Origin: Psilocybe azurescens
Taxonomy: Eukaryota; Basidiomycota; Agaricomycetes; Agaricales; Agrocybaceae
NCBI GenBank assembly: GCA_023853785.1
Contig: JAJIRX010000871.1
Location: 434,001-498,000, forward strand
Direction: 5' to 3'
DNA length: 64,000 nt
Position numbers and translations under genes: made by a program. The notes beneath the pieces were generated by a model, which worked only from the letters and a program-made list of their open reading frames with translations, ran no database searches and was not told where the DNA came from. Below are positions 24,499 through 35,734 of the stretch, one piece after another; positions within the stretch are counted from its first letter, which is position 1, and each line of letters begins with the position of its first letter.

Positions 24499-26696
24499 AT
24501 GCTATTAACATGGACTGATTATCTCGCTATCTTGGCCACATTGTGTGCCTTGGTTTACATTCATTCGAAGCAAGCTGGACTATTTTCACGTTTGCCTCTA
24601 CCTCCTGGGCCCAAAAGGCTTCCTTTAATTGGAAACCTTCTGAACATGCCCACCAATCCGGAATGGCTCACGTATCACCAATGGGCGAAAGACTTTGGTA
24701 ATCCATACTTCAACAAAACTACGTCTTCAAAGCATTAACCATGTCTTCTAGACTCGGACATCATATATCTGAATGCTGGTGGAACGCACATGGTCATCTT
24801 AGACACGGCTGAGGCGGCCTTCGATTTATTGGAGAAGCGGTCATCAATCTATTCTTGTCGAGCTCGACTGCCAATGGTCAACGAATTGATGGGATGGGAT
24901 TTCGCATTTGGATTCATGAAATACGGTTCGTCCAAGAAATAACAATCCGTATGGATATGTAGCTGATGACTAAACCAGGCGATGGATGGTACATGGTTTT
25001 CTTAATTTCAACTTTCGAACGCATTTAACTTATTTCTCTTTTTTAATGACAGGCGTCAGCGTCGACGCGTCACCCATTATGCCTTCCATCCTACCGCTGC
25101 TGTTCTATTCCGGCCACATATGATGAAAGCGACCCACAACTTATTGAACAAATTTCTGGACACTCCTAAGGATGTATTGGGAAATCTTCGACAGTGCGTG
25201 GTGTTTACTGACCCAGGATTGACCACTATACTCACTGACCAGCTGACACGCAGCATGGCCGCTGAAACAATTCTGTCTGTAGCTTATGGCTTGGAGATAA
25301 AACCTAAAGATGACCCATATATCAAAATGGCAGAGCATGGGGTTGAGGGATTTTCTGTGGCTGGTATTCCGGGAACATTTTTGGTAGACGCTTTTCCTAT
25401 TCTGAAACGGGTCCCGAGCTGGTTTCCTGGTGCCGGGTTCCAAAAGAAAGCACAAAATTGGAAAAAGTCGACCATGTCAATGGTGGAGGTACCTTTGCTG
25501 CTGCAAAAGAAAAAATTGTGGGTTTTTTAGCATGTACTCGTGATGGTCATCAAAGCTCAAGCTTTCTTCTCTAAAAGGCTGCTGGCACATCTCCCCATTC
25601 TATGGTCTCGCTTAACCTTCGTAGAGTTGGCGGTGACGACCCTGCTCAAGAGACAATAGTAAAACATGCTGCAGGCACCATGTACGGAGGTATGAATGTG
25701 ATATTGCAGTTGTGCCTTTGACCTTGCTAGTAACGACATCTTCAACGTTAGGCGGAAGTGATACAGTAAGACTACTCATCCCGCATTTATCTGGACTGAT
25801 TATCATTCTTTTAGACTTTATCTGCCCTCGCATCCTGCATCCTAGGTTTACTAGAGAGGCCAGACGTACTCAAGAAGGCTCAGGAAGAGCTGGATAGGGT
25901 CGTCAAGCCTGGATATCTGCCTGACTTTGACGACCAAGATTCACTTCCTTACATCACAGCTGTAGCTATGGAGGCCCTTCGATGGAAGGCCATTGTACCG
26001 ATCGGTATGTCGCCTTAGTTATCATCTCAAAGCTTACACGGCTGATGAAAGCTTCGTTGAATAAGGAATTCCTCATCTTGTCACAGTCGAAGACGAATAC
26101 AAAGGATATCGCATCCCAGCTGGAACCATTGTTGTTGCGAACTCATGGTATGGATGCCAGTCCCTTTTCTTCGACTTTAAGGTCTCACCTATGGACATAC
26201 TATGCTCAGGGCCATGCTACATAATGAAGAGGTATATCCTGATCCATTTACCTTTAATCCAGACCGATTCATGGACAACGGTAAACTCAACACATTGGTC
26301 CGGGATCCTGGTCATGCTGTCTGGGGCTTTGGAAGACGGTAAGTACTTATTTTTCTATCTCATGAGAGAGCGAGCTCAAGTTAATTATTAACACAGTATC
26401 TGCCCTGGACGATACCTCGCCTTTTCTTCTATTTGGATTACACTCGCCTCTATGCTCACCGTCTTTGATATAAAGAAATCAGTCGATGAAGACGGGAATG
26501 TCATTGAGCCGACCCACGAGTATTTTCCAGCGCTCATCAGGTGAGTTTGAGTCATCCTATCTGGACATATCAATTTTTTCTCATCGTATTTGTTAGCGTG
26601 CCTAAACCATACGAGTGCTCCATTAAGCCCCGGTCTGAAGAGGCAGAGAAATTAATACGAGCCTCTACAAATCAAGAGCTACTCGATTTGTTTTAA
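24499..26696 (+). CDS. Cytochrome P450 (copy A), one apparent frameshift
   Basis: Membrane-anchored haem-thiolate monooxygenase, presumably at the ER with NADPH-P450 reductase; substrate unknown. Twelve exons: 24499-24697, 24752-24925, 24979-24988, 25053-25193, 25254-25517, 25578-25689, 25752-25765, 25815-26004, 26066-26147, 26210-26338, 26397-26540, 26597-26696, about 519 residues. It has an N-terminal hydrophobic anchor, the hinge LPLPPGPKRLPLIGNLLNMP, the I-helix GGSDTTLSALAS, EALRW (ExxR), FNPDRF, and the haem loop WGFGRRICPGRY. It includes 10-nt and 14-nt exons. Exon 5 is one base short of the 265 nt in the intact gene at 37.3 kb; the T-run 25494-25496 must be four long to read VPFAAAKEKI. 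Copy B follows 0.8 kb downstream. The sequence resembles the large basidiomycete families often labelled O-methylsterigmatocystin oxidoreductase; a CYP number cannot be given. Confidence 0.93.
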
Positions 26697-27526
26697 TAGG
26701 TCAGATTACTGGAGTCGAAGCCTTACAGCTATGCAACGTCGAGTCGGCCAACGGCAGACAGCAGCTAGAGACCCAGCGACGCATAAGACAGTGTTTGAAT
26801 TATTCAAACGTCGAACTACATTTTGGCAACATTAAGTCTGACATCATATAATAGATGTTCACATTACAAGCAAAAGCACGAAGTGAGTCGAATCTGATTG
26901 ATGGGCGCTTATCACCTGCGTGATTACCATGATCATTCAAGTTACTCGTCAGCATGACAAACTCAATTACGTTGAAGCTGATCTCGAAAAATTTCCAAAA
27001 ACACCCAATGGTGATAGAACTAGGGCTAACTAGGGTCTGGGCGCCCTGGGGCAGGTACTCCTGCCAAGGACACATCACATTTTACGATCAATTCACGATA
27101 GGATACTAGCCTACAAACGATAATATAGCCTTGAAATCAACTTCAATCAGCTAACGCTTCAAGTGAAGTTTATTCTATAATCTTACCACAATCCTGCAGA
27201 GTATGTACCGCCCGATAATAATCACTTCTAGCCTGCGGCGCCTCTGGTGATCGCACTAAAGAAAAATTGAAGGGGTAAGATAAATACTCGGGGAATAAGA
27301 ATCTCCGAGGCCTGGAAGTTGATAGGTCTATCAGGCCATCGGCGAACTGGCCAGTTCCTGGATTAGCGTAAAAACGCCATCAATCCGTGCACTCAACGTT
27401 CTCGTCACGCTTTCAAACGGTCTACTCAGGTGGATTCTTTCTCAGGCTATACTCGAGTATTTTGATCTCTGACACATGCTTAAATATGGATGGTTTCTTT
27501 CAGCTCTTTCCTCACTCCCCTCGGCT
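26697..27526. other. Intergenic region between tandem P450 genes
   Basis: No gene is seen in about 830 bp. It must hold the terminator of copy A and the promoter of copy B; no clear TATA box precedes the copy B ATG at a standard distance. Confidence 0.5.
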
Positions 27527-29777
27527 ATGGAGCTATGTCCTGATACTATTGCCACTGTGGCAGCATTGGCCACGCTACTCTACCTCTATATCAAAAGGTC
27601 CAGAACTGGCTCGTTTTCCCGTCTACCTCTTCCCCCAGGCCCCAAGGGACTGCCGATAATAGGAAATCTTCTGAACATGCCAACCAATCCAGAATGGGTC
27701 ACGTATCACCAATGGGCTAAAGATCTTAGTGAGTAGCTCGGATACTGAACTCGAAGTGCTCCTACTCAATGCATTGCATTCCTTTTCCAAGATACCGATA
27801 TCCTCTATCTAAATGCTGCTGGGACAAACATCGTAGTTTTAGATTCAGCAGAAGCAGCGTTCGAATTGCTCGAGAAACGATCCTCGACTTACTCTAGCAG
27901 AGCTAGACTTCCCATGGTTAATGAGTTGATAGGTTGGGAGTTCGCTTTTGGGTTCATGAAATATGGTTCGTGGAATACGTTCTCGCCTTGGTCGGGCTCT
28001 ATGTCAATACTGAATACGAATGAAATTGGACAGGCGAAGGATGGTAACCTCATTCAGTTTATTATCGTTAGATCCTGTTAAGTATATGTCTGACAGGCGT
28101 AAGCGGCGACGCGTGGTACACCATAGCTTTCACCCTACCGCTGCAATGTCATTCCGACCACACATCCTAAAATCAGCGCGTAATCTACTCAATCGATACC
28201 TTGACATTCCAAAGGATGTAGTAGGAAATTTAAGGCAGTAAGTTTGTACTTACATTCCTCTATATCATGTCTTTAATGGTTGTCAACTCCAGTATGGCTG
28301 CTGAAACGATCATGTCGGTAGCCTATGGTTTGGATGTACAACCTCATGACGACCCATATATCAAAGTCGCAGAGCACGGCGTCGAAGGCTTTTCCATTGC
28401 CGCTGTGCCAGGAACATTCTTAGTGGATGCTCTTCCGATCCTGAAGTATGTCCCGGAATGGTTCCCAGGTGCCAGCTTCAAGAGAAAAGCACGAGAATGG
28501 AAGAAGTCCACCATCTCGATGATAGAAACACCTTTCGCGGCAGCAAAGAGAAAGTTGTAAGTTTGACTTGGCCTTTATCAGTGTAGCGCCAACTACCACT
28601 GAATTCCTCAACTCACACAAGACGGCTGGAACGTCTCCCCATTCTCTGGTGTCTTTCAATCTTCGACAGATAGACGGTCGTGATCCGGACCAAGAAGAGG
28701 TCGTTAAGCATGCCGCAGGCACTATGTACGCAGGTAAGAGCATTACAATCAGCGTCTGCGTCGAGCCTTGATATAACATCGACCTCTTTAGGAGGAACTG
28801 ATACAGTGAATAAAATTTACTCTATTTTGACGCTCCTTCAGCCTGTGATTAGCTTATCCATACTGTCAGACACTATCCGCCCTTGCGTCCTGCATACTTG
28901 GGTTTCTCGACAAGCCAGAGGTGGTAAAAAGGCTCAGCAGGAGCTGGACAGAGTCATCAAGCCTGGCCATCTACCTGACTTTGAAGACCAAGATTCGCTT
29001 CCTTACATCACCGCGATAGCCATGGAGGCGCTTCGATGGAGGGCCATTGTGCCGATCGGTAGGTGACCTTGATCCATTCTTTCCAGGAGATTGGTTAAAA
29101 TAGTGGGATGTCTTATTGATAGGAATTCCTCACCTTGTCACTGTTGAAGACGAATACGAAGGATATCGTATTCCAGCTGGGACAATTGTCATTGCAAACT
29201 CATGGTATGCGCATCCCTGTTAATTTCCTCTCGGGGGCTTTGTCAACCTCTGAAACAATAACCAGGGCCATGTTGCACAACGAAGAGACGTACCCTGATC
29301 CATTCACCTTCAATCCAGATAGATTTATGAAAGATGGAAAACTCGACCCATCTGTCCGCAATCCAGCCCATGCTTGTTGGGGTTTTGGAAGACGGTAATT
29401 GCTATTCCTCTCCTTTGGACCCCAGGGACTACGAATTGACACTTAAACGGAAACCTTGACATGTAGCATTTGCCCAGGTCGATTCATCGCTTTCTCCTCT
29501 ATCTGGATCACACTCGCTTCGATGCTCGCTGTCTTTGATATCGAAAAATCGGTCGACGAGAATGGTAATGTGATCGAGCCGACACACGAGTATTTCCCAG
29601 CACTCATCAGGTGAGTTGCAATTTATTGGTTGATGACCTCCTAGCTTATTGGATATGTATACATACTTCAAAATCAGTGTTCCTAAACCGTACGAATGCT
29701 CGATCAAGCCGCGTTCTCAAGAAGCCGAGAGACTTATACGCACCTCTGCAAACTCGGAGCTGATCAGTCTGCTCTAG
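27527..29777 (+). CDS. Cytochrome P450 (copy B), two apparent frameshifts
   Basis: Close paralogue of copy A with identical exon structure: 27527-27728, 27792-27965, 28034-28043, 28097-28237, 28293-28556, 28622-28733, 28792-28805, 28870-29058, 29123-29204, 29266-29394, 29467-29610, 29678-29777, about 520 residues. The start at 27527 is chosen because it aligns with copy A; an upstream in-frame ATG at 27476 would add residues unlike A. Motifs: anchor, LPLPPGPKGLPIIGNLLNMP, a GGTDT I-helix start, EALRW, FNPDRF, and the haem loop FGRRICPGRF. Two single-base losses are inferred: exon 5 ends AAAGTT before gtaagt and is out of phase with exon 6, and exon 8 is 189 nt instead of 190 because the A-run 28926-28930 should be six long (PEVVKKAQQELD). 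Otherwise coding sense is preserved throughout. Confidence 0.9.
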
Positions 29778-30088
29778 TATCTGCCTAATCTACTGGTTAA
29801 AAAGGTGGTGCAATGAGCCAGCCTGGAGCAAACTACATTGACAGTAGTTTCGGATAAGCCCATGATTGGCACTGTCATTACCTGTGACGGTCGAATGGAC
29901 ACCACTGACCCAACGAGACGAGTGGGATTCATGGGAATTCGGGTGATTGACTCTGTTTCAATGCTCACCGAAAACACGCCAGATATTAGCCGAGAAAGCC
30001 TACAATAGAACTCAAAACCATCTGCGTTCAAAGAAATTATATTCAGCAAGTAGATAATTTACAGGCGTGGAGATATTCAAAGAGGGAA

Positions 30089-31275
30089 CTATTTCGTATG
30101 AGCTGCATAGTCTCTCTGAAGGTCGATTTCGCCTTTCAGATGGGTGTTTGTTATCCGGACTTGGCGTTGACGAGGCGCTCCTCCCCGTTTGCCTTTCTTC
30201 TTGTTCGCGGATGCCTTTGGTACTACGGTTTCCGCAGCTGTTACCTGTAAACCCTCTGAAACGCGAAATGAGCAACTTCAACGACGATAATCAAAGTAGG
30301 AGTTATGCATACCTGATGCAAGTTGCTTTAGAAGATCGACATCATTGGGCACTTTGAGCGAATGCCACAGATCGTTGAATTCTGAGTTTGAGCTATTATG
30401 AACATCGCTCTCCTTGACAGTTCAACAAGTAACGTGAAATTTGCACCTTTCTCGACAGGGACGCCACCGCTATTTTCTATCGGCTTGATCTCGTTCCAGA
30501 ATACCATTCGCAGCTGCCCATCCTTCACTGTCCGCGTCACCAGCACCTCGCCCTCTTTTTCCAACTCTTCGATCGCCTGTGGTGCCTCCTTCCATGACTC
30601 TTTAAGGGCTCGCACGGATATCCCCCTCCTTTTCTCGTCTGCCGCTGAATCTCGGTTAATAGGGCAGCTTTATTTCGGAATGAATATTCATGCTATAAAA
30701 AGTGTAAGCTAGTACCGTATGGAAAAACTGAGATCCATACTTTGTAGGAATATAAATCCGTTTTTGGGTCCCACTGAATCCGATCATGAGCTTTGAACTT
30801 TTCGAGGAGTATAGGGTCTGTGTCAAGAGGTGTATTCGTTACAATAGCCAGATCCTGCAACCTCATAGGATTGGGCGTAGACTATACCGTAAATCGGCAT
30901 CAGCTCGCCATTCTATTATACTACCTGGAATAATGACTCGCCTTCAGATGGTTCACAGCATACACTAGCTGAGTGTTAATGTTGTTCCCTGTCCCCGTGT
31001 CCGCAGGCTGCGAGTACACGATATCTGGACAAATATTCACCCTTTGCTTATGAGTTCACCACATAAGAAGATGCAGGCATACTCGTCTTTGGGCGTTTCT
31101 TTTTACTTCCAGCGTTGGGACTGTCCCCTGCGGTCGCCAGCCCAGCTCCTGTAGACGAAGACGGTCCCGCAGAGCTACTCGGCGTCGATGGCTTTGGCTG
31201 AGAGTGCCATGAGGTATAATCTTGCCTTTGAAGAGTGCTCTTGAAGGACGCAGCTTCCTTTGCGAGTTTGGACAT
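30089..31275 (-). CDS. TFA2: Transcription initiation factor IIE, beta subunit, one apparent frameshift
   Basis: TFIIE beta pairs with TFIIE alpha in the RNA polymerase II preinitiation complex, helping recruit TFIIH and open the promoter. Six exons: 31275-31083, 31024-30925, 30861-30741, 30692-30447, 30381-30313, 30255-30089, about 298 residues. Order: Ser/Pro-rich N-terminus starting MSKLAKEAASFKSTLQRQDY; winged-helix core with INTQLVYAVNHLKASHYSR, LQDLAIVTNTPLDTDPILLE and WDPKTDLYSYK; second winged helix with RALKESWKEAPQAIEELEKE and RTVKDGQLRMVFWNEIKP; then DLWHSLKVPNDVDLLKQLAS and a basic tail KKKGKRGGAPRQRQVRITNT. Exon 4 is 246 nt but phase needs 247: the plus-strand C-run 30622-30626 must be six long to connect RQTRKGGG to ISVRALKESW. 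The gene converges with P450 copy B, 311 bp between stop codons. Confidence 0.92.
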
Positions 31276-31906
31276 GGTGGTCGAGATGAACGAAACAACG
31301 CGCCTTGTCTTGGTGACTTTGAGTGCGATAATTACGTAATCATTTGTTTACTCGAGTACTTCGAGGTCAAGGGTACTAAAGCTGAAGTCCAGATGACTGC
31401 CATGGCTGTCGATAATCCGCGAAAATAATCAAGCGAGTGCACTGCAAGACAGAGATACCTTCCGGCGTATAGAGAAAAAAATTTGATTCATTTTTGTCAG
31501 GGTACAAAAAAAATATGTACGCTAATCGATGGCGACCGACAGCCTGACGATACATCGACTCTGAAGTCGGCAAAAAGGGTAGATAGCAAAAAAATATTGA
31601 TAAGCAAAGATAGAGTGTGGCGTATAGCCCTGATTCTAATGGGCGAGGGTATAAGGGTATATCAATCCATCCATTTTCTGGTTTGGTCGAAGTAAAAGCT
31701 GAGGTAGGCGATAGTGATATGTGAGTAGAGGGTGAATAGGAACGAATGATCTTGCATCGAGTCGTCCGCTTGTCGTGATTCATCGCATTGAAGAGTATCC
31801 GCTTGTCGTGATTCGCATTGAAGAGTATCTGTTCATGTCGTGTATAATAGTAGAAAAAAAGGGGGAAGAGGTATCCTCGTGTCTCGTTCTCTCGCACAGG
31901 AGATGG
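31276..31906. other. Intergenic region between TFIIE beta and four-TM gene
   Basis: It presumably holds the TFA2 promoter and the 3' untranslated region of the four-TM gene (both minus strand). A near-duplicate pair of about 21 bp (cgcttgtcgtgattc / attgaagagtatc) repeats at 31769-31800 and 31800-31831. No gene seen. Confidence 0.45.
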
Positions 31907-34058
31907 CTATGGTGCAGCATCCACATGCGTAGATGGGGTTCGGAGGGAGTCACCAGAGCTGCCTGTGGTGGCGGTGTGGTATGACATGGTCGTCCCGCGG
32001 CTACCCGAGGTGCCAGTTGAAAATGTGTCGAGGACAGGGCTTGCAGGCGGATGTTCTGGAAGGCTGTTCGGGGTCGATACCCTCCTCATCATACTCTCGG
32101 GCCTCCCTACCATTAATTCCCCATATTCGGATGTGCCATTCAGAGTAGGCCCCAAGAGCAGCTCAGCGCGTGCAGATAAACTGTTTGCTCGGCTCGGCGG
32201 ATTGCTTCCGTTCCCTCCAGCCATCTCGTAATCGGTGCTGGCAAATGAGAGAAGAGTGTTTCGTGTCGGTGGCCTGCTGGACGTGTATATGCTTCCACCT
32301 TGGCGAGCACTCGACGCTCCTATACTAGAGCCAACCTCGCCTGACCCCATTGATTCGATCGTAGGCATACGGCGGATGTATCCATTGAGCATACGTATAT
32401 CCTGGTCAGGAGGGTACGGTAGTCCGAATTCGTTATAGCCAAGAGAAGGTGGAACAGGAGGAAGATTGAAAATATTACCGTTTTGTCGACCTTGGGTTTC
32501 ATGAATGTCTAGTTCGTCATCGCTGTCGTCATCATAGTCGCCTTGGGAATAAGAAGGAGGCTGGACAGAAGAAAGGTGAGTGAATTCGGTGGTATTGTCG
32601 GGAGATGATTGCTCGTGTCGAGCGTATTCCACAGCAGCGTCTGTTTCTTGGCTAATCTGGGAAAGAAGCGACCTAAAGCGGTCCCCGTAACCGCTTTGAT
32701 CGTATTTACCCTCTGATTCAACGGAACCTGAGGGCGTGCGTCCGTATCCTTGAGGTTCGCCGTGAGCGGTTTCGCCAGAGAAATCCGAAGAATGAGAACG
32801 CGCTGGGCGTATACTACGGCCCAAGGGCGCTGAGTAGTCGCCCTGTAATGTCATGCCGCCCAAAGATACATCTGATGGTTGGTAATGTGCACGCAGATCC
32901 TGTCGTTGATCGTGATGTGGTATCATTATCGACGATGATGAATTTCCGCGCCCTGAGGTCATCTGCGAAGAACACAATGTTTCTGACCCCGAACGAAGGC
33001 GATGATGTAGTTGTGGTCGTCGTGGGATTTCGGGATAAAGGAGTGTAAGGGCATGATATATAACCTGTAATAGCTGTTAACAACACACAACAGCGGCAGC
33101 TGCTAAAGGACTCACAAGAATAAAGAGCGTAACAACAAGCCGAACACAGGACAACAGGAGCCAAATGGCCCAGGACGAAGCGCGGTCATGACAGGGATTT
33201 GTCGTGGCAGACCAGACAGCGTCAATATCGAAATGGCATCGACTGTGAAGACTGTATCGAGGATTCGGTGAACTCTTCCAGATAAATATCAGAACCAAAT
33301 TCACGACAGTGGGAGCCAAGAGACAGAGAGATGCCAGATATTGCAGAAAAAAGCAGACGCGGAGCATGTACCGAAGTATTAGACTGTGGGTTCGAAAACT
33401 GTGCTTTATCATGGAGAGAACGAGGGTAAAGAATGTTATGGCGAAAGAGACGCCCGCACTGGTTCCCAAAGCGAGACAAATGGCGCGTCCAACGGACGTA
33501 TCGCCTCCATACAAGAATAACGCCATGAAATATCGGACGACATTGTATGCGGACCAAATAGCTATTGAGAAACATAAGTCAGCGCGTTGGTCATAAACAT
33601 CAGAGCGCTTGGGGCGCAGGTGCCACAAATAGCCCAAAATCATTGCAGGCGATCACTATCTTTATATTCGCAAGCGGCTCACCTATGACGACTTCAAGAG
33701 TAAATCGGATTCTCTTTCTCCGTCTCCAAGGCTTGCGGGAGACTTGTAGCGATGGTTTGGACTTCTCCCCAGCAATACTGGAATCCGTAAATGGTGCGGG
33801 CGGTTCTGTCCACCGTAAATGAGCCTCAGATCCATCAGGGGGTCTCGTTTCGTGAAGTGATGGTTCGTAAAATGCCACTGTTTGTCGAGGTGATGTAGTT
33901 GGTTGGAGAAGTGGTTGGTTCGGTTGTGAATGTGCAGTGGTATTGGTATGTAAGGTGGTACTAGATATGGTAGATAGGTTTCTAGAATGTTCAGGTGGCT
34001 CTCCAATGTCAGTCGAGTCCCGGGAGTATAGTGCGTTGTGAAGATAGATAGCGGCCAT
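31907..34058 (-). CDS. Four-transmembrane protein with long disordered N- and C-terminal tails
   Basis: Three exons (34058-33683, 33561-33116, 33064-31907) keep frame and give 659 residues. The first ~120 residues are polar (His/Ser/Thr/Pro-rich) and end in a basic patch RKPWRRRKRIRF. Four hydrophobic helices follow at roughly residues 120-320: around FTLEVVIAIWSAYNVVRYFM, CLALGTSAGVSFAITFFTLV, YMLRVCFFLQYLASLCLLAP (running into VVNLVLIFIW), and LLLSCVRLVVTLFILVIYHA. The loop between helices 3 and 4 carries two cysteines (SRCHFDID ... TTNPCHD) that could form a disulphide. About 335 residues of Ser/Gly/Pro-rich, acidic-patched tail follow, with likely phosphorylation sites (RRVSTPNS). No catalytic motif is seen. 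The topology suggests an integral membrane scaffold or sensor, but no function is established. The large plus-strand open frames here are shadows. Confidence 0.75.
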
Positions 34059-34635
34059 CCAATCCCTAGGTTACCATTCGGTGCAACCGCATCGAAAGAA
34101 AAAGTCCGTGGTCAAAGACGGTCACCAGACATAGATCTCGAGCTTGAGTCTGCTTGGGTATCACAAACTGAATAAAAGAATGTTATAAACGGCAAGAAAT
34201 ACCTGAAATATAACCCAAGACGTCCGAGACACAAATGCTGTTGAAAGGTTGGCTAAAGAGGAAGTTTAAGTCCCTGACCCTGATTCACTTTCTAAGAAAT
34301 CAGTGGGTTGGCCCTTTTATTTGGTTAGCTGATGACATCCAAACAACCCCAGAACCCCATCCGCATTAACCCGCGTTAAAGCCGCCATCTGCTTTTAAAG
34401 TTGGAACTAGACGCCTTTTGGTTAGGACCAGAATCAAGAATTTCATCAGCTGAGAACTGGCGCAGACGAAATTAATTAAGCATGGAACGTTGTTCTGCTG
34501 GTGTCCGCAGGTTGAAAATTGTTGATTCGTCGTTTTAATAAATTGCCCCAACCTACAAGCTCATCCGACCAAGTTTCAAAGTCTTGGAAACTCTGCTGGA
34601 ATCAAGGATTTATGAAGGCAGCTACTGAATAAAGC
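34059..34635. other. Intergenic region upstream of the four-TM gene
   Basis: No gene recognised; contains the presumed promoter of the minus-strand four-TM gene. Confidence 0.45.
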
Positions 34636-35734
34636 CTCCCGCCTACCGTTGGCGAGAAAGACCAGCTCTGTTTCGAAGCCTCGAAACTGTATTTGTATTT
34701 CTGGGGTCCGTAGTTCCAATTTATTATTTATTGTATCGCACCTGTGGTCACATTTCCATAATATTTGCCTATATTGACTCTTAAGCGCCCCAGACAGACA
34801 CGGTACCATCTGTTCCTCATTGACTACCAATGCCATACATATGTACACACTGATAACTCACTGTTGACACCGAGAGAGCACTGATTTCAAGCTCACCATC
34901 AGCATTTACGGAGCTTCGGAACAAAAGTCTAATGCCCTGAAGGATCTTCAAGGAATCTTCAAGATTAGCCAGTGCTGCAGAACCATGGCCCTTATGTCCA
35001 CAGAATTTGGTATGTATGTAAAGCGCCAATCAGTAAGAATTAAAGAACGAAAGTATTTTATCCTACATTAGTAGGCTGTAACATTGCGAATGATATTGAC
35101 CAATGATTCCAAAGGCCAGCCTTCTCTATATTATCCCAACTATTATCCATGTTAAGAAAGAACCCGGAGAGGAGCAGCAATCGTATGTGATCACTGTCGT
35201 TGAACTGGTCCTCTGACGAATTGTACAGAATAATAGATGCCAGTCAATATTTTTCGGTCTGCTAATGAAGGTAAATTGAAGGAATGAAATGAAGCACGCT
35301 ATAAGTTCGTAGCGTCGTCGATCCGGACATCCCTTCTGAGAGATGAGCTTAGGTCCTCCATATGGCTATGTTTGTAAACGAAAAAGTTTGATAATATTAC
35401 ACTACGGTTTGACTACGGGAGGATGTTATACAGAACCTTATAATCCCACTTATCATCTCATGTTGTCTGTACCATGGAGTAGTAATGTAATGACCATGGT
35501 GTGATCTAGAAAGGTTCGGCCGGGGTGCATAATTAGATTATCAGCCACGGAAATACGAAAAACATACCCACTGACGGCAGTGATGAAAAGTGGAAGTCAC
35601 ACCAAATGTTCATATAGTGTGAGTTATTACGCTGTCCGTATATGAAGTGGTGGCAAGGACCCCAGTTGCACGTCAGAATCAGACAGATAGAAGCTGATTT
35701 AGACCTAGTCCTTCTTGCCAACGGTACTCCCGCC
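34636..35734. mobile_element. Non-autonomous TIR DNA transposon (copy 1) with perfect 8-bp target duplication
   Basis: The element spans 34644-35726 (1083 bp). Left end TACCGTTGGCGAGAAAGACC; right end on the minus strand TACCGTTGGCAAGAAGGACT, with similarity extending to about 26 bp. The exact 8-mer CTCCCGCC flanks both sides (34636-34643 and 35727-35734), a duplication length typical of hAT-type elements. A second copy of the whole element lies inverted at 59329-60985. No long open frame; the 70-codon frame at 34817-35029 is shared with copy 2 but has no recognised domain. Probably mobilised in trans by a transposase elsewhere. Confidence 0.9.

Noticed and set aside
28557..28580. A 25-nt intron in P450 B that would restore phase without a missing base
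   Set aside because: It is far below the intron sizes elsewhere in the window and would add residues absent from copies A and C.
31907..34058. Seven-transmembrane receptor interpretation of the membrane protein
   Set aside because: Only four hydrophobic helices are found once the introns are removed; no further membrane segment occurs in either tail.
34817..35029. The 70-codon frame in TIR element copy 1 as a transposase
   Set aside because: Although conserved in copy 2, it has no DDE or DNA-binding motif and is explained by nucleotide similarity between the two copies.
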